Shown here: positions 36,058 through 45,581 of the stretch, one piece after another | Layout of the letters: each line of letters opens with the position of its first letter | How positions within the stretch are numbered: position 1 is the stretch's first letter | Notes under the pieces: model-generated | Database searches by the model: none | Seen by the model: the letters and a program-made list of their open reading frames with translations, nothing else | Told to the model about the DNA's origin: nothing | Translations under genes and position numbers: made by a program | NCBI RefSeq assembly: GCF_002019635.1 | Contig: NZ_KV917372.1 | Span: 1,798,001 to 1,862,000, forward strand | Direction: 5' to 3' | DNA from: Metabacillus halosaccharovorans | GTDB lineage: Bacteria > Bacillota > Bacilli > Bacillales > Bacillaceae | Length of the DNA stretch: 64,000 bases

Positions 36058-37386
36058 ATGTCTAAAATAACATTTTTAGGAGCAGGAAGTACAATTTTCG
36101 CAAAGAATGTTCTTGGTGATTGTATGTTTGTTCCAGCATTATCGGGCTTTGAATTTGCACTATTTGATATTGACGAACAAAGACTAAAAGACTCAGAAAA
36201 TATGTTGAATAATTTAAAACATAGTTTAAAAGCTAATATCACAGTAAAAGCGTATTCTGATCGAAAAGAAGCATTGCGAGGAGCAAAATATATCATTAAT
36301 GCTATCCAAGTAGGGGGATACAAACCAAGCACTGTAATTGATTTTGAAATTCCCAAAAAATATGGTCTCCGTCAAACGATTGCTGATACAGTTGGAATAG
36401 GTGGGATTTTCCGATCACTGCGTACTATTCCAGTCATGATGGATTTCGCTAGGGATATTGAAGAAGTTTGTCCCGATGCCTTATTTTTAAATTATACAAA
36501 TCCGATGGCAGCTTTAACTGGAGCAATGCTCCGTTTCACAAATGTAAAGACAGTTGGCCTATGCCATAGCGTACAAATTTGTAGTGAACATCTGCTTAAA
36601 TCATTAGAAATGGATCATGAAGGAATTGAAGAAAAAATTGCAGGTATAAACCATATGGCTTGGTTACTGGAAATCAAGCGTAATGGTCAGGATTTATACC
36701 CTGAAATTAAAAGACGTGCAAGAGAAAAACAAAAAACCAAACATCATGATATGGTACGATTTGAATTAATGGATAAATTCGGCTTTTATGTTACAGAATC
36801 TTCTGAGCATAATGCAGAATATCATCCGTATTTCATTAAACAAAATGAGCCTGAATTAATTGATAAATTCAACATCCCTCTTGATGAATATCCAAGACGT
36901 TGCATAGCCCAAATTGAAGGTTGGAATAAAATGCGTGATGAAGTAGTCAACAACGCTCAACTCACTCATACTCGCTCACATGAATATGGTTCACGCATCA
37001 TTGAAGCTATCGAAACAAACATTCCTTTTAAATTTGGTGGTAATGTCTTAAATAAGGGACGTTTAATTAGTAATTTACCTGAAAACGCTGTTGTCGAAGT
37101 CCCTTGCGTTGCTGACCGCAGTGGTATTAATCCATGCTATGTAGGAGATCTTCCGGAACAATTAGCAGCACTAAACCGAACAAATATTAATACACAACTT
37201 TTAACAATCGAAGCAGCAGTTACAAAGAAAAGAGAACATATTTATCAAGCTGCAATGCTAGATCCACATACAGCGGCTGAGTTATCCATCGATAAGATTG
37301 TTGCAATGTGTGATGAACTAATTGAAGCACATGGTGACTGGATTCCAAATTTTGAAAGCAGTAAACAATATAGTAATTCATACTAA
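36058..37386 (+). CDS. melA: GH4 alpha-galactosidase (MelA-like), NAD- and metal-dependent
   Basis: A 442-residue GH4 enzyme that splits alpha-galactosides by a redox mechanism using NAD and Mn. It has the Rossmann start ITFLGAGSTIFAKNVLGD, LNYTNPMAALTGAM and the metal-binding Cys-His in VGLCHSVQ, followed by the GINHMAW block; these features fit MelA-type alpha-galactosidases. It is cytoplasmic and has a strong GGGAGGA site before its ATG. It is the only plus-strand gene in this stretch, divergent from an AraC regulator. With the mannobiose genes that follow it would take galactose side groups off galactomannan oligosaccharides. Alpha-glucuronidase activity is known in GH4 but fits the motifs less well. 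Confidence 0.9.
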   Translation: MSKITFLGAGSTIFAKNVLGDCMFVPALSGFEFALFDIDEQRLKDSENMLNNLKHSLKANITVKAYSDRKEALRGAKYIINAIQVGGYKPSTVIDFEIPKKYGLRQTIADTVGIGGIFRSLRTIPVMMDFARDIEEVCPDALFLNYTNPMAALTGAMLRFTNVKTVGLCHSVQICSEHLLKSLEMDHEGIEEKIAGINHMAWLLEIKRNGQDLYPEIKRRAREKQKTKHHDMVRFELMDKFGFYVTESSEHNAEYHPYFIKQNEPELIDKFNIPLDEYPRRCIAQIEGWNKMRDEVVNNAQLTHTRSHEYGSRIIEAIETNIPFKFGGNVLNKGRLISNLPENAVVEVPCVADRSGINPCYVGDLPEQLAALNRTNINTQLLTIEAAVTKKREHIYQAAMLDPHTAAELSIDKIVAMCDELIEAHGDWIPNFESSKQYSNSY

Positions 37387-37444
37387 TAATGTTGAGATCA
37401 TAGTTTTCACACGACTAGCTAAAACAGATTAAAAACAAGAAAAA

Positions 37445-37493
37445 CTTCAATCCCTTTCTTTCTCTATCAAGGGATTGAAGCTTTCTATTTTAT
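37445..37493 (+). terminator. intrinsic terminator of the GH4 gene
   Basis: A 12-bp perfect stem, CTTCAATCCCTT (37445-37456) with AAGGGATTGAAG (37469-37480), followed by a T-rich tail on the plus strand. It lies about 60 bases after the stop. Confidence 0.85.
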
Positions 37494-37649
37494 TTGCTGT
37501 TGATTTGAAGACAAATAGCGTTGAACTTGATCTCTATCTGAACTCAGCGTTATTCAGTAAGATGTCTACTATAAACAAAAGCGTCATCTGTTCATTCTCC
37601 ATCTCAACTATCTTGTCTGATCTAAACTGCGTCTCATAATTTCCTACTC

Positions 37650-38540
37650 TTATTTAACAAGCATCGCAGCCCCTATTACTCCTGCATGTCCACCAAGAGT
37701 TGTCGGAACAATTTTAATAGAGGATGCTAGTTGCGGATACACATATTCTTTTACTTTTTCTTGTAGTGGTGCCAAGATGAACGGCTTTGATTCCATTACT
37801 CCTCCACCAACAATAAAAATTTGAGGATTCACTACATGCGCAATATTTGCGATACCCATTGCTAAATAATTCACCGTATCGTCTATCACTATTTGTGCGT
37901 GTTGATCACCCTGCTCTGCCAAAAAGAAAACGTTCTTTGCTCCACCCTTTATACCAAACTGTTCATATGCTCTTCTGCCAATAGAAGTACCGCTTGCAAG
38001 TCCTTCAAAAGAACCTTGATTTAAATTGTTATGTTTATAGCCATTAGGTTCAATAATCATATTTCCAATTTCCCCTGTGTATCCATTTGCACCATTAAAG
38101 AGTTGTTTATCTATAATGAAAGCACCTCCTATACCGGTACTTACTGTCATATAATAAACACTTTCACTGCCGACACCACTTCCCGCTACAGCTTCTGCCA
38201 ATCCGGCAACATTTGCATCATTGTTTAAATGAACCGGTACACTATAATGATCTTCGAAAATTTTAACAAGAGGAATTTCATCCCATCCCGGAAGATTCGG
38301 CGGACTTAAAATTATTCCTTTTTTAAAATCCAGTGGACCCGGAGCACCGATTCCAATCCCTTTTATACTTTTTCCGTCCTTAATCTGCTCAATCATTGCT
38401 TTCATTTTCTCGATTGTATAGTTATGACCTTTTTCAGCTTCTGTTGGTTCTTGAATGAGATTAAGGATATTCCATTGCTCATCAACAAGACCAACTCTTA
38501 CATTGGTACCACCTAAATCTATGCCTATTCTTACATTCAT
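37650..38540 (-). CDS. ROK family sugar kinase (glucokinase-like)
   Basis: A 296-residue ROK kinase with the ATP-binding DLGGTN at the start, an Asn-Asp pair in HLNNDANVAGLAEA (catalytic Asp) and the second phosphate loop STGIGGAF. The zinc-binding Cys cluster of many ROK glucokinases is absent (LNQGSFEGLASGTS at that place), as in some fructokinase- or mannokinase-like members. The ATG at 38540 follows GGGAGGT; the frame otherwise extends to 38594. It presumably phosphorylates the glucose released by the GH130 phosphorylase, or mannose, for use with ManA. Confidence 0.87.
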   Translation of the reverse strand: MNVRIGIDLGGTNVRVGLVDEQWNILNLIQEPTEAEKGHNYTIEKMKAMIEQIKDGKSIKGIGIGAPGPLDFKKGIILSPPNLPGWDEIPLVKIFEDHYSVPVHLNNDANVAGLAEAVAGSGVGSESVYYMTVSTGIGGAFIIDKQLFNGANGYTGEIGNMIIEPNGYKHNNLNQGSFEGLASGTSIGRRAYEQFGIKGGAKNVFFLAEQGDQHAQIVIDDTVNYLAMGIANIAHVVNPQIFIVGGGVMESKPFILAPLQEKVKEYVYPQLASSIKIVPTTLGGHAGVIGAAMLVK

Positions 38541-38680
38541 TTTATTGGACCTCCCATAATCAATGCATTTGAACAAGTAAGCCAATATCAACAAATTTCT
38601 TTGAAGACTTCGAAAAAGGGGGCAGATTACCCCATTAACTTTAACTTAATACTTAAGTTATCGTTAAGCTTACAAAATAC

Positions 38681-38709
38681 ATTGTATTATGGCAACGTTT
38701 TCCTGTCAA
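38681..38709 (-). promoter_or_regulatory. sigma-A promoter of the ROK kinase gene
   Basis: On the minus strand TTGACA (38709 to 38704), a 17-base spacer and TACAAT (38686 to 38681) form a near-consensus promoter about 140 bases upstream of the kinase start. The spacer contains AAAACGTTGCC, a half-cre or LacI-like element. Just downstream, near 38657-38668, AGTTATCGTTAA resembles the candidate operator at 42279-42288. Confidence 0.75.
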
Positions 38710-38749
38710 TAAATAAACTATATCACCTAAGAATAAAGGTTAAAAAATT

Positions 38750-38787
38750 CCAAAAAGAAAAACAAGGTAAAAGTTACACCTTGTTTT
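38750..38787 (-). terminator. intrinsic terminator of the LacI gene
   Basis: AAACAAGGT (38760-38768) and ACCTTGTTT (38778-38786) pair around a 9-base loop, followed on the minus strand by TCTTTTT. The right arm abuts the LacI stop codon. Confidence 0.82.
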
Positions 38788-39793
38788 AAAGTTTCTTAAC
38801 TGAATTTCTATATATTATTTTTCCTTTCACTAGTACCCGACCAAATGTTTTATTTTTGTCTTTTAATTTCTCAAGAACAAAGTTCACAGAATTAGTAGCC
38901 ATTTGTTCAATATCAACTTCAACTGTTGTTAAGGCAGGGTCAGTAATTGTCGCATATATATCATTGTCAAAACCAACAACAGAACAGTCTTCAGGTACTT
39001 TATAGCCTTCTTTATTGAGTTTCTGAACCAAGTTATGAGCAACTTGGTCACAATTACATACAAACGCAGTTGGCAGGGTCTCTGGTAATTTAATATCTAT
39101 ATATGTACCTTCTTCATCCCTGTCATTAATAATAAATTCCTGTTTTAGCACCATGCCGTGTTCAAGAAGGGATTTATAATATCCTAAAAAGCGATCTTGG
39201 ATACTGCTTGTTGAATACAGATTCCCAACATAAGCAATCTCTTCATGACCGTTACGGAAAAGATAATTTGTTAACTCATATGCTGCATAAAAGTTATCAG
39301 TTGTAACTGAATCAATATCTGCATGCTCAGCATAGAAATCAAGAAATACTTTTGGAATATCGATCTCCTGTATTTTTTGAATATAAGCTTTACTAATCTG
39401 CCCTAATATAATGAAACCATCAACCTTATTTTCGTTATAGATTCTGGGAAGATTAAGTTGTTTTTCATCAGTATGACTCAAAATGTTTAAAATACCATAA
39501 TACCCCTGGTTTTCTAAAATCTTCGTGATACTTTTATATACATTTAAATAAAATGAAGATTGTTCAGTTCCTGCAAATCTTTCTGGGATAATGACTCCGA
39601 TGTTGTAGGACAAACCTTCCTTCATCGATTTTGCCATAGCGTTATATCTATAACCCATTTGTTCAGCAAGAGCCTTTATTTTTAGTTTTAACTCTTCACC
39701 AACACCTTCTTTATCATTAAGCGCTTTCGATACCGTTACACTACTTACGCCCAGCTTGTCGGCGATATCTCTCATCGTCACATTATTTTTCAT
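38786..39793 (-). CDS. LacI family transcriptional regulator
   Basis: A 335-residue LacI protein. Residues about 4-58 contain the helix-turn-helix and hinge (TMRDIADKLGVSSVTVSKAL, then GYRYNAMAKSM); the rest is the periplasmic-binding-protein-like sensor with SVVGFDNDIYATITDPALTT near the end. It lies downstream of the GH130 and epimerase genes, and its likely targets are the mannan genes around it. Candidate operators with the core TTATCGATAA or close variants occur at 42279-42288 and near 38657 and 47663. The inducer is probably a mannose-containing disaccharide or its product. Confidence 0.9.
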   Translation of the reverse strand: MKNNVTMRDIADKLGVSSVTVSKALNDKEGVGEELKLKIKALAEQMGYRYNAMAKSMKEGLSYNIGVIIPERFAGTEQSSFYLNVYKSITKILENQGYYGILNILSHTDEKQLNLPRIYNENKVDGFIILGQISKAYIQKIQEIDIPKVFLDFYAEHADIDSVTTDNFYAAYELTNYLFRNGHEEIAYVGNLYSTSSIQDRFLGYYKSLLEHGMVLKQEFIINDRDEEGTYIDIKLPETLPTAFVCNCDQVAHNLVQKLNKEGYKVPEDCSVVGFDNDIYATITDPALTTVEVDIEQMATNSVNFVLEKLKDKNKTFGRVLVKGKIIYRNSVKKL

Positions 39794-39897
39794 TTTTCTT
39801 CCCCCCTTTCTACTAAATATACCTTAATTTTTATTATCCTTACATATTACATATTTGTATATACGCAACCTATTAAATAACATGTAAGTAAATAATA

Positions 39898-41085
39898 TTA
39901 TGATTTGCTAGCAACTTCAATTAATTTCAGATTTTTCATGATTAAATCTTTCCGTTGAGAAGCACAATCTAAAGATCTGAAAGGATCTCCCGGAGTATTA
40001 AACGTATAATCCATTAATTTATCAACTGTTGTTGTCGCAACATGAATTCTAGTATCACTTGAAGCATAATAAATAAACACTTCACCCTCTTCGTTTACAA
40101 CTGCTCCATTACAGAATACGACATTTGAAACATCCCCTACACGTTCTTCGTCATAAGGAGCAATAAAATGCCCTCCCGGAGTTGCAATCACTTTTGAAGG
40201 GTCTTCTAAACTAGTTGCAATTGTATATAGAACATAACGAAGACCTGCTGCAGTATTTCGTACGCCATGTGCGATATGAATCCAGCCCTTTTCTGTCTTA
40301 ATAGGTGCAGGTCCTTGGCCATTTTTCACTTCATAAATCGTATGATATTTCTTCTCGTGCATAACATATTCTTTTTGTATGATCGGATTTAGTATATCAT
40401 CACAAAGAGCAAATGCAATTCCTCCGCCAGAACCTGTTGAAATAAATCCATCTTGCGGTCGAGTATAAAATGCGTAATTACCATCTACAAATTCAGGATG
40501 TAAGACTACGTTTCGCTGCTGTGGTGATGGAGTTTGAATATTAGGAAGTCGATCCCATTCTATTAAATCCTTAGTACGGACCAACCCTGCTTGTGCAATT
40601 GCACTAGATGTATCAAATTCAGACGCCTCCGGATCCTTACTTTCAGAACAATAGATTCCATAAATCCAACCATCTTCATGTTGAACAAGACGCATATCGT
40701 ATATATTTGTTTCATTTTCATCAATATCTTCCCAAGTAAGAGGCGTATAAATAAATTGGAAGTTATCAATCCCATTTTCACTTTCTGCTAAAGCAAATAT
40801 TGATTTACGATCCAACCCTTCCATCCGAACGACTAAATAATACTTATTATTGACATAAATTGCTCCAGGGTTAAATGCAGCATTTACTCCTAATCTTTCC
40901 ATAAAATGAGGATTCGTTTCTTTATTTAAATCAAAACGCCAATGCAAAGGAACATGGTGACGAGTTATAACAGGATGTTGATATCTATCGTAAACTCCAT
41001 TATAAAAGTCTGATTTTTTTTTATTTTTCCTTCCCACTAATTCATTTTGCTTTTTTAATAGTTCAAAGTACTTTTCATGAATCAT
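39898..41085 (-). CDS. GH130 4-O-beta-D-mannosyl-D-glucose phosphorylase
   Basis: A 395-residue GH130 enzyme of the subgroup (GH130_1) that phosphorolyses mannosyl-beta-1,4-glucose to mannose 1-phosphate and glucose. The catalytic Asp is Asp130 in NIYDMRLVQ, matching Asp131 of the Bacteroides enzyme; [13 protein letters not shown] and [11 protein letters not shown] are family blocks. The preceding gene is a cellobiose 2-epimerase that makes exactly this substrate from mannobiose, and the two overlap by 4 bases. The ATG follows a GGGAG site. Action on longer mannooligosaccharides is possible but less likely given the epimerase. Confidence 0.9.
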   Translation of the reverse strand: MIHEKYFELLKKQNELVGRKNKKKSDFYNGVYDRYQHPVITRHHVPLHWRFDLNKETNPHFMERLGVNAAFNPGAIYVNNKYYLVVRMEGLDRKSIFALAESENGIDNFQFIYTPLTWEDIDENETNIYDMRLVQHEDGWIYGIYCSESKDPEASEFDTSSAIAQAGLVRTKDLIEWDRLPNIQTPSPQQRNVVLHPEFVDGNYAFYTRPQDGFISTGSGGGIAFALCDDILNPIIQKEYVMHEKKYHTIYEVKNGQGPAPIKTEKGWIHIAHGVRNTAAGLRYVLYTIATSLEDPSKVIATPGGHFIAPYDEERVGDVSNVVFCNGAVVNEEGEVFIYYASSDTRIHVATTTVDKLMDYTFNTPGDPFRSLDCASQRKDLIMKNLKLIEVASKS

Positions 41086-42257
41086 TTTTCTCCCAACCTT
41101 TCAATCATTTCCAAGCAAAACCTTGAATTATGATATGGTGTTTTCCATGGCTCTCCAACTGCTCGTTCTGTTGGACGGCCATCCGCTTCCACAGACCAAA
41201 ACCACTCACCGCCTTCACGATGATCTACAATGTGGTTTTTAATATACGTCCATAATCCTTCTACTAATTTTAGAAATCTCTCATCATTCGTTCTCTCATA
41301 AGCATTTTGGAAGCCAACGATTGCTTCCGCCTGTACCCACCAGATACGTGTATAATCGATATCATTCTCATGCTGTTCATTCGCAAGAGAACCATCCTCT
41401 AAAATGGCGGTATCCGCAATATTATAAGCAATGTCAATGACCATTTGGACATAGCGTTCATCTGAAAGGTTTATCGCCTTCAAAGCATCGTCAATTAACC
41501 AGCTCGCCTCAATGTCATGCCCAAAAGACTTTAAGTTAAGTAAAGGGTTCCACTTTCTATCAAAGAAGACAGCTAGATAACGAGTTTTGTCATTGTAAAT
41601 CTTTTCATAGAATAACTCGATCAGATTTGTTAGTCTTTCCTTCACTTCATTTGATTTTGTTGCCTTATATAAGTTCGTATACGCTTCTAGTACATGTAAA
41701 TGTGTGTTCGTCGTAATGTCGGCAATGACTCCATTTTCACTTAATTTATCGTTAGGAACTTCTTGCCATTGTCGATTAAATTCTTCCTTGTAGGCATTGT
41801 TTACTCTATCAAATCCATACGTTTCTATGAGACGGAAGATTTTTTGCGCGTACTCTAAAGCCTCTTCATTTTGTGTCACACGGTAATATTCACTTAACGC
41901 ATAAATCCCGAATGATTGTGTGTATATATGTTTCTGATCTTCTACTGGTTTACCTGTGTAATCAACTTGCCAAAATAGCCCTTCATGTTCATGATCATAG
42001 ACCTTTTCAATGAGAAAATTGTATGCATGGTGTGCACATTCTAAATACTCAGCTTTTCTTGTTATTCGATAGGCAGCTGAAAACGACCATAAAAATCTCG
42101 ATGCAGCAATTCCGCCTTTTTCAGCTTTTTTATCTACTGTTAAGTCAAAGTTAACTTTTCCAAAGAAACCACCTTGTTCTGTATCTTTTAACTTGATCCA
42201 AAAAGGCAATATATGTGTATATAATTGATTCTCAATCTCTTGATTTAATAACGACAA
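41082..42257 (-). CDS. cellobiose (mannobiose) 2-epimerase
   Basis: A 391-residue alpha/alpha barrel of the N-acylglucosamine 2-epimerase superfamily, in the cellobiose 2-epimerase group. Likely catalytic histidines are in [22 protein letters not shown] and [22 protein letters not shown] is a shared block. It converts beta-1,4-mannobiose to mannosylglucose, which the next gene (GH130) phosphorolyses; the 4-base overlap shows coupling. The first codon is TTG (42257) behind GAGG. A LacI-type operator candidate lies 22 bases upstream. Confidence 0.9.
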   Translation of the reverse strand: MSLLNQEIENQLYTHILPFWIKLKDTEQGGFFGKVNFDLTVDKKAEKGGIAASRFLWSFSAAYRITRKAEYLECAHHAYNFLIEKVYDHEHEGLFWQVDYTGKPVEDQKHIYTQSFGIYALSEYYRVTQNEEALEYAQKIFRLIETYGFDRVNNAYKEEFNRQWQEVPNDKLSENGVIADITTNTHLHVLEAYTNLYKATKSNEVKERLTNLIELFYEKIYNDKTRYLAVFFDRKWNPLLNLKSFGHDIEASWLIDDALKAINLSDERYVQMVIDIAYNIADTAILEDGSLANEQHENDIDYTRIWWVQAEAIVGFQNAYERTNDERFLKLVEGLWTYIKNHIVDHREGGEWFWSVEADGRPTERAVGEPWKTPYHNSRFCLEMIERLGEK

Positions 42258-42278
42258 GTTTATAACCTCTTTTTTAGT

Positions 42279-42288
42279 TTATCGATAA
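42279..42288. promoter_or_regulatory. candidate LacI operator TTATCGATAA
   Basis: A perfect 10-base palindrome with the central CG typical of LacI-family operators, just upstream of the epimerase-phosphorylase unit. A related sequence (TATCCGTTAACTTA) follows at about 42303-42316. Similar sequences near 38657-38668 and 47661-47676 suggest a small regulon for the local LacI protein. Confidence 0.5.
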
Positions 42289-42415
42289 CCTAAAATAAAT
42301 AGTATCCGTTAACTTAAATCTTGTCAATCACTTTAAAGCAGTTTCATTCCGTACTTCTGTTAACATGCACCTTTTTAAACTCCGACCACTAAAAAGAATG
42401 TTATCACTCTATTTT

Positions 42416-43363
42416 TTATGGATGAGATACTATCAACTCTAAATCTCCTAAAATTTCAAAATATCCAAACTCGTTAGGAAGAATGAAATGATCTCCCTTG
42501 TTTAATGGATAGAGAATATCATCTTTACGAATTTCTCCCGCTCCCTTTATGACACTGCATATAAGAAAAGACTGATCTTGATTAATAGTCGCAGCCGTTT
42601 CAATCTCCCATTTGTATACAGAAAAATATTCTTCTTTTATAAACGGAATAATTCTTCCTCCGATGATATCTTTTGGAATCGGGTTAACCTCAATACTTCT
42701 ATGAGGAACAGTTGTCACGTCTAATGATTTGTTAATATGCAACTCCCGTTTTTCACCATTTTGATCCATTCGATCATAGTCATACACACGATATGTTGTA
42801 TCAGAGCTCTGCTGTGTTTCGAGGATTAACACTCCCGTACACAATGCGTGAATTGTTCCACTTGGTACATAAAAGAAATCACCGGGTTTAACTTTTGCTT
42901 TTTTCAGCAAATGCTCCCATTGTCCCTGCTCAATCATTTCCTTCAGTTCTTCTTTTGTTTGCGCAGTATGACCAAATATAATTTCCGCATTTTCCTCACA
43001 ATCAATGACATACCAGCATTCTGTTTTCCCTAATTCTCCATTTTCGTATTTGTTCGCATATGTATCATCAGGATGAACCTGGATGGAAAGGTTTTTATTT
43101 GCGTCTAAAATCTTGGTTAATAACGGAAATACTTCACCTTCCAAATTTCCGAATACCTCTTTATTTACATCCCAAAGTTGACCTAACGTTTTTCCTTTAT
43201 ATAAACCGTTACTCACAGTACTTTGCCCATTCGGATGTGCTGATACTGCCCAGCATTCACCCGTTAAATCAGATTCAATATCATAGCCAAATTCCGTACG
43301 TAGCTTACTTCCTCCCCAAATTCTCTCTTTGAAAACAGGAGTTAAAAAAATAGGTTCTCTCAC
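42416..43363 (-). CDS. manA: mannose-6-phosphate isomerase, class I
   Basis: A 315-residue zinc enzyme interconverting mannose 6-phosphate and fructose 6-phosphate. Zinc ligands are visible in LSIQVHPDD (His), GKTECWYVI (Glu) and VPSGTIHALC (His), within the usual short Bacillus-type class I form. The start is a GTG with a weak ribosome binding site. It sits between the mannobiose genes and the third sugar importer, so it brings mannose into glycolysis. No phosphomannomutase for mannose 1-phosphate is in the window. Confidence 0.93.
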   Translation of the reverse strand: MREPIFLTPVFKERIWGGSKLRTEFGYDIESDLTGECWAVSAHPNGQSTVSNGLYKGKTLGQLWDVNKEVFGNLEGEVFPLLTKILDANKNLSIQVHPDDTYANKYENGELGKTECWYVIDCEENAEIIFGHTAQTKEELKEMIEQGQWEHLLKKAKVKPGDFFYVPSGTIHALCTGVLILETQQSSDTTYRVYDYDRMDQNGEKRELHINKSLDVTTVPHRSIEVNPIPKDIIGGRIIPFIKEEYFSVYKWEIETAATINQDQSFLICSVIKGAGEIRKDDILYPLNKGDHFILPNEFGYFEILGDLELIVSHP

Positions 43364-43523
43364 ATCAACACGTCCATTTCATTTAGGTTTTTATTACTTA
43401 ATAATTAACTTAATTTTAGTTAATAAAATTACTATAAACCTAACCTAGCAAATAAGTCTATCGTTTTCTTTCTGTACCTTTATACCATTAAAAGAGAATT
43501 TATTGGTCACATAGAAGAATTGT

Positions 43524-43551
43524 AAAAAAGCACGTGTCGAAAAACACGTAC
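43524..43551 (-). terminator. intrinsic terminator of the third ABC importer operon
   Basis: GTACGTGT and ACACGTGC (core ACGTGT 43532-43537 with ACACGT 43544-43549) form a stem followed by a 6-T run on the minus strand, 34 bases after the last permease gene. Confidence 0.85.
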
Positions 43552-43584
43552 TCTCCACCTTTATATGTTCACTGTTCATTTTGA

Positions 43585-44463
43585 TTATCCTTTAATAGAC
43601 CCGATCATAGCCCCTTTAGCAAAATGCTTCTGCAAGAATGGATATACAATAAGAATTGGCACTGTAGAAACAATGATCGCTGCCATCCGAACTGTAGATT
43701 CTGAAATATTTTTCTGGAATCCGATCGTTGTCCCGGAGCTTTGAAGTACTTGTGATGTGTTACTGATTAAATCCCTCAGAACTGCTTGCAGCTGCCATTT
43801 TTCTTTATCCGTTATATAGAGTACGGTTGAAAAGAATTCGTTCCAATAGAATACAGCAATGAACAAACCGATAGTAGCTAAAACCGGTTTAGATAGAGGT
43901 AACACAATTCGGAAAAAGATCGTTAAATCATTGGCACCATCTATTTTAGCAGCTTCTTCTAAAGTATCTGGAATACCTCTAAAAAAGCTCGTCATTACAA
44001 AGATATTGAATGCACTAATCGCATTAGGTAAAATTAAGGCCCATAGCGTATTCATCATCCCTAATTCTTTTATTAGTAAGTAATTAGGAATTAATCCTCC
44101 GTTGAATAACATGGTAAATAAAATCAAAAACGAAAAGAGTTTGGCTCCTCGTAATCTCTTTTTTGAAATGGCATACGCTGTTGTCGCGGTGAAAAAGGTT
44201 CCTAAAAATGTACCTGCTAATGTTGTGATAACCGTTGTCTTAAATCCACTCAAAAATGAACTATTTTGCAAGATTGCTGTATATGAATCAAGTGAGAATC
44301 CTTCAGGTAATAAAAATAACCCTCCTCCTGCAGCTAACTTCGCATCACTTAATGATCCCATAATTAAATACCAAAAAGGAAAAATCATGATGATAACGAG
44401 CAATGACATAAAAAGATAATTAAAAATCAGGAAGATCCTCTCTCCTTTTGTTATTCCTACCAT
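43585..44463 (-). CDS. ABC permease, LplC/YtcP type
   Basis: A 292-residue permease with six transmembrane helices, EAA loop EEAAKIDGANDLTIFFRIVL and the group-specific end HFAKGAMIGSIKG. The AGGAGGG at the preceding gene's stop lies 6 bases before the ATG at 44463, which is preferred to the upstream GTG (44481). Third gene of the receptor-permease-permease operon next to the mannan genes. Confidence 0.92.
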   Translation of the reverse strand: MVGITKGERIFLIFNYLFMSLLVIIMIFPFWYLIMGSLSDAKLAAGGGLFLLPEGFSLDSYTAILQNSSFLSGFKTTVITTLAGTFLGTFFTATTAYAISKKRLRGAKLFSFLILFTMLFNGGLIPNYLLIKELGMMNTLWALILPNAISAFNIFVMTSFFRGIPDTLEEAAKIDGANDLTIFFRIVLPLSKPVLATIGLFIAVFYWNEFFSTVLYITDKEKWQLQAVLRDLISNTSQVLQSSGTTIGFQKNISESTVRMAAIIVSTVPILIVYPFLQKHFAKGAMIGSIKG

Positions 44464-44474
44464 TCTTATCCCTC

Positions 44475-45431
44475 CTACCACAGTCCTTCTTGACCAGATT
44501 TTTTGACAATTTTATTCGCTGTCACAATCAGCACTAATGCAATAAGTGATTTAAACAAACCTGCAGCAGTAGCTAAACTGTAATTCGCTTCCTGAATACC
44601 TCTTCGGTAAACATATGTGTCGATTACATCTGCCACATCATATACGAGAGGACTATATAGAAGATAAATTTGCAGGAAACCTGCTTCAAGAATATTACCA
44701 AGACTTAGAATAAGCATAATTAAAATGACAGGACGAATCGACGGAAGGGTAACATGCCACATCTGCTTAAATTTATTTGCACCATCCATGCGGGATGCTT
44801 CATACAGATCGGGATTAACACCTGTCATGGCCGCTAAATAAATAATGGTCCCCCATCCCATTTCTTTATACACATCTGAAATAACCAGAATTGAACGAAA
44901 ATGCTCTTTACTTGTTAGGAAACTAATCGGCTCTCCGCCAAACGCTTTAATAATATGATTAAATAATCCATCAACAGGATTAAGAAAAGTCATAATAATA
45001 CCGGCAAAAATAACCCAGGAAACAAAATGCGGTAAATAAATAATAGATTGTGTAAACCGTTTAAAGGCCATATGTCTTAATTCGTTTAATAATAGCGCTA
45101 AAATAATCGGGGCAGGAAACCCTACCAAAAGCTTTAATCCACTTATTATTAACGTATTAAAGAAGATTTGCGAAAAATCAGGTGTTCGAAACAGTCTTTC
45201 AAATTGTTCAAATCCAACCCACGGGCTATTCATAATTCCTGTAATAATGTTATAATCCTTAAACGCAATAACAATCCCATACATTGGTAAATACTTAAAT
45301 ACAAATAAATAAATTAATCCCGGAAGAAGCAAAAGATATAAATACCGATCTCGACTAAAGTCTTTCCAAATACTTCTTTTGGTTTTTATTTTAACCCCAG
45401 TACTCAATCGTTGTTCTTTTTGAAGTTCCAC
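44475..45431 (-). CDS. ABC permease, LplB/YteP type
   Basis: A 318-residue permease with six transmembrane helices, the block FKYLPMYGIVIAFKDYN and EAA loop YEASRMDGANKFKQMWHVTL. The frame reaches an ATG at 45464 without a ribosome binding site; GGAG is 8 bases before the GTG at 45431, which I use. It is separated from the receptor gene by a hairpin that may lower permease expression relative to the receptor. Confidence 0.91.
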   Translation of the reverse strand: MELQKEQRLSTGVKIKTKRSIWKDFSRDRYLYLLLLPGLIYLFVFKYLPMYGIVIAFKDYNIITGIMNSPWVGFEQFERLFRTPDFSQIFFNTLIISGLKLLVGFPAPIILALLLNELRHMAFKRFTQSIIYLPHFVSWVIFAGIIMTFLNPVDGLFNHIIKAFGGEPISFLTSKEHFRSILVISDVYKEMGWGTIIYLAAMTGVNPDLYEASRMDGANKFKQMWHVTLPSIRPVILIMLILSLGNILEAGFLQIYLLYSPLVYDVADVIDTYVYRRGIQEANYSLATAAGLFKSLIALVLIVTANKIVKKSGQEGLW

Positions 45432-45492
45432 GTTTTTCACTCCGATCCTGTCCCTTAAAACCATCTACTCTCTTTAACTAGTAAGATGGATA

Positions 45493-45520
45493 GCTGACTC
45501 AAATCAATCTTTGAGCCAGC
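45493..45520 (-). terminator. intercistronic hairpin between receptor and permease genes
   Basis: GCTGACTCAAA (45493-45503) pairs with TTTGAGCCAGC (45510-45520) with a single mismatch around a 6-base loop. It has no T run, so it is more likely an mRNA stabiliser or partial attenuator after the receptor gene than a full terminator, a common arrangement in sugar ABC operons. Confidence 0.6.
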
Positions 45521-45581
45521 CTTCAGAGAACTTTACTAGATTCAGTTAACTCCTTAAAACGAAGAGATTTAACAAAAGCTT

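Noticed and set aside
36054-36356. 100-codon open frame on the minus strand
   Set aside because: It is antisense to the start of the GH4 gene; the GH4 frame has the NAD-binding motif and a strong ribosome binding site.
43383-43443. 8-base inverted repeat TTAGGTTT/AAACCTAA with a nested ATTAACT/AGTTAAT repeat upstream of manA
   Set aside because: In DNA this AT-rich such short repeats are common; there is no second copy at a related promoter and no CG centre as in the LacI sites, so I do not call it an operator.
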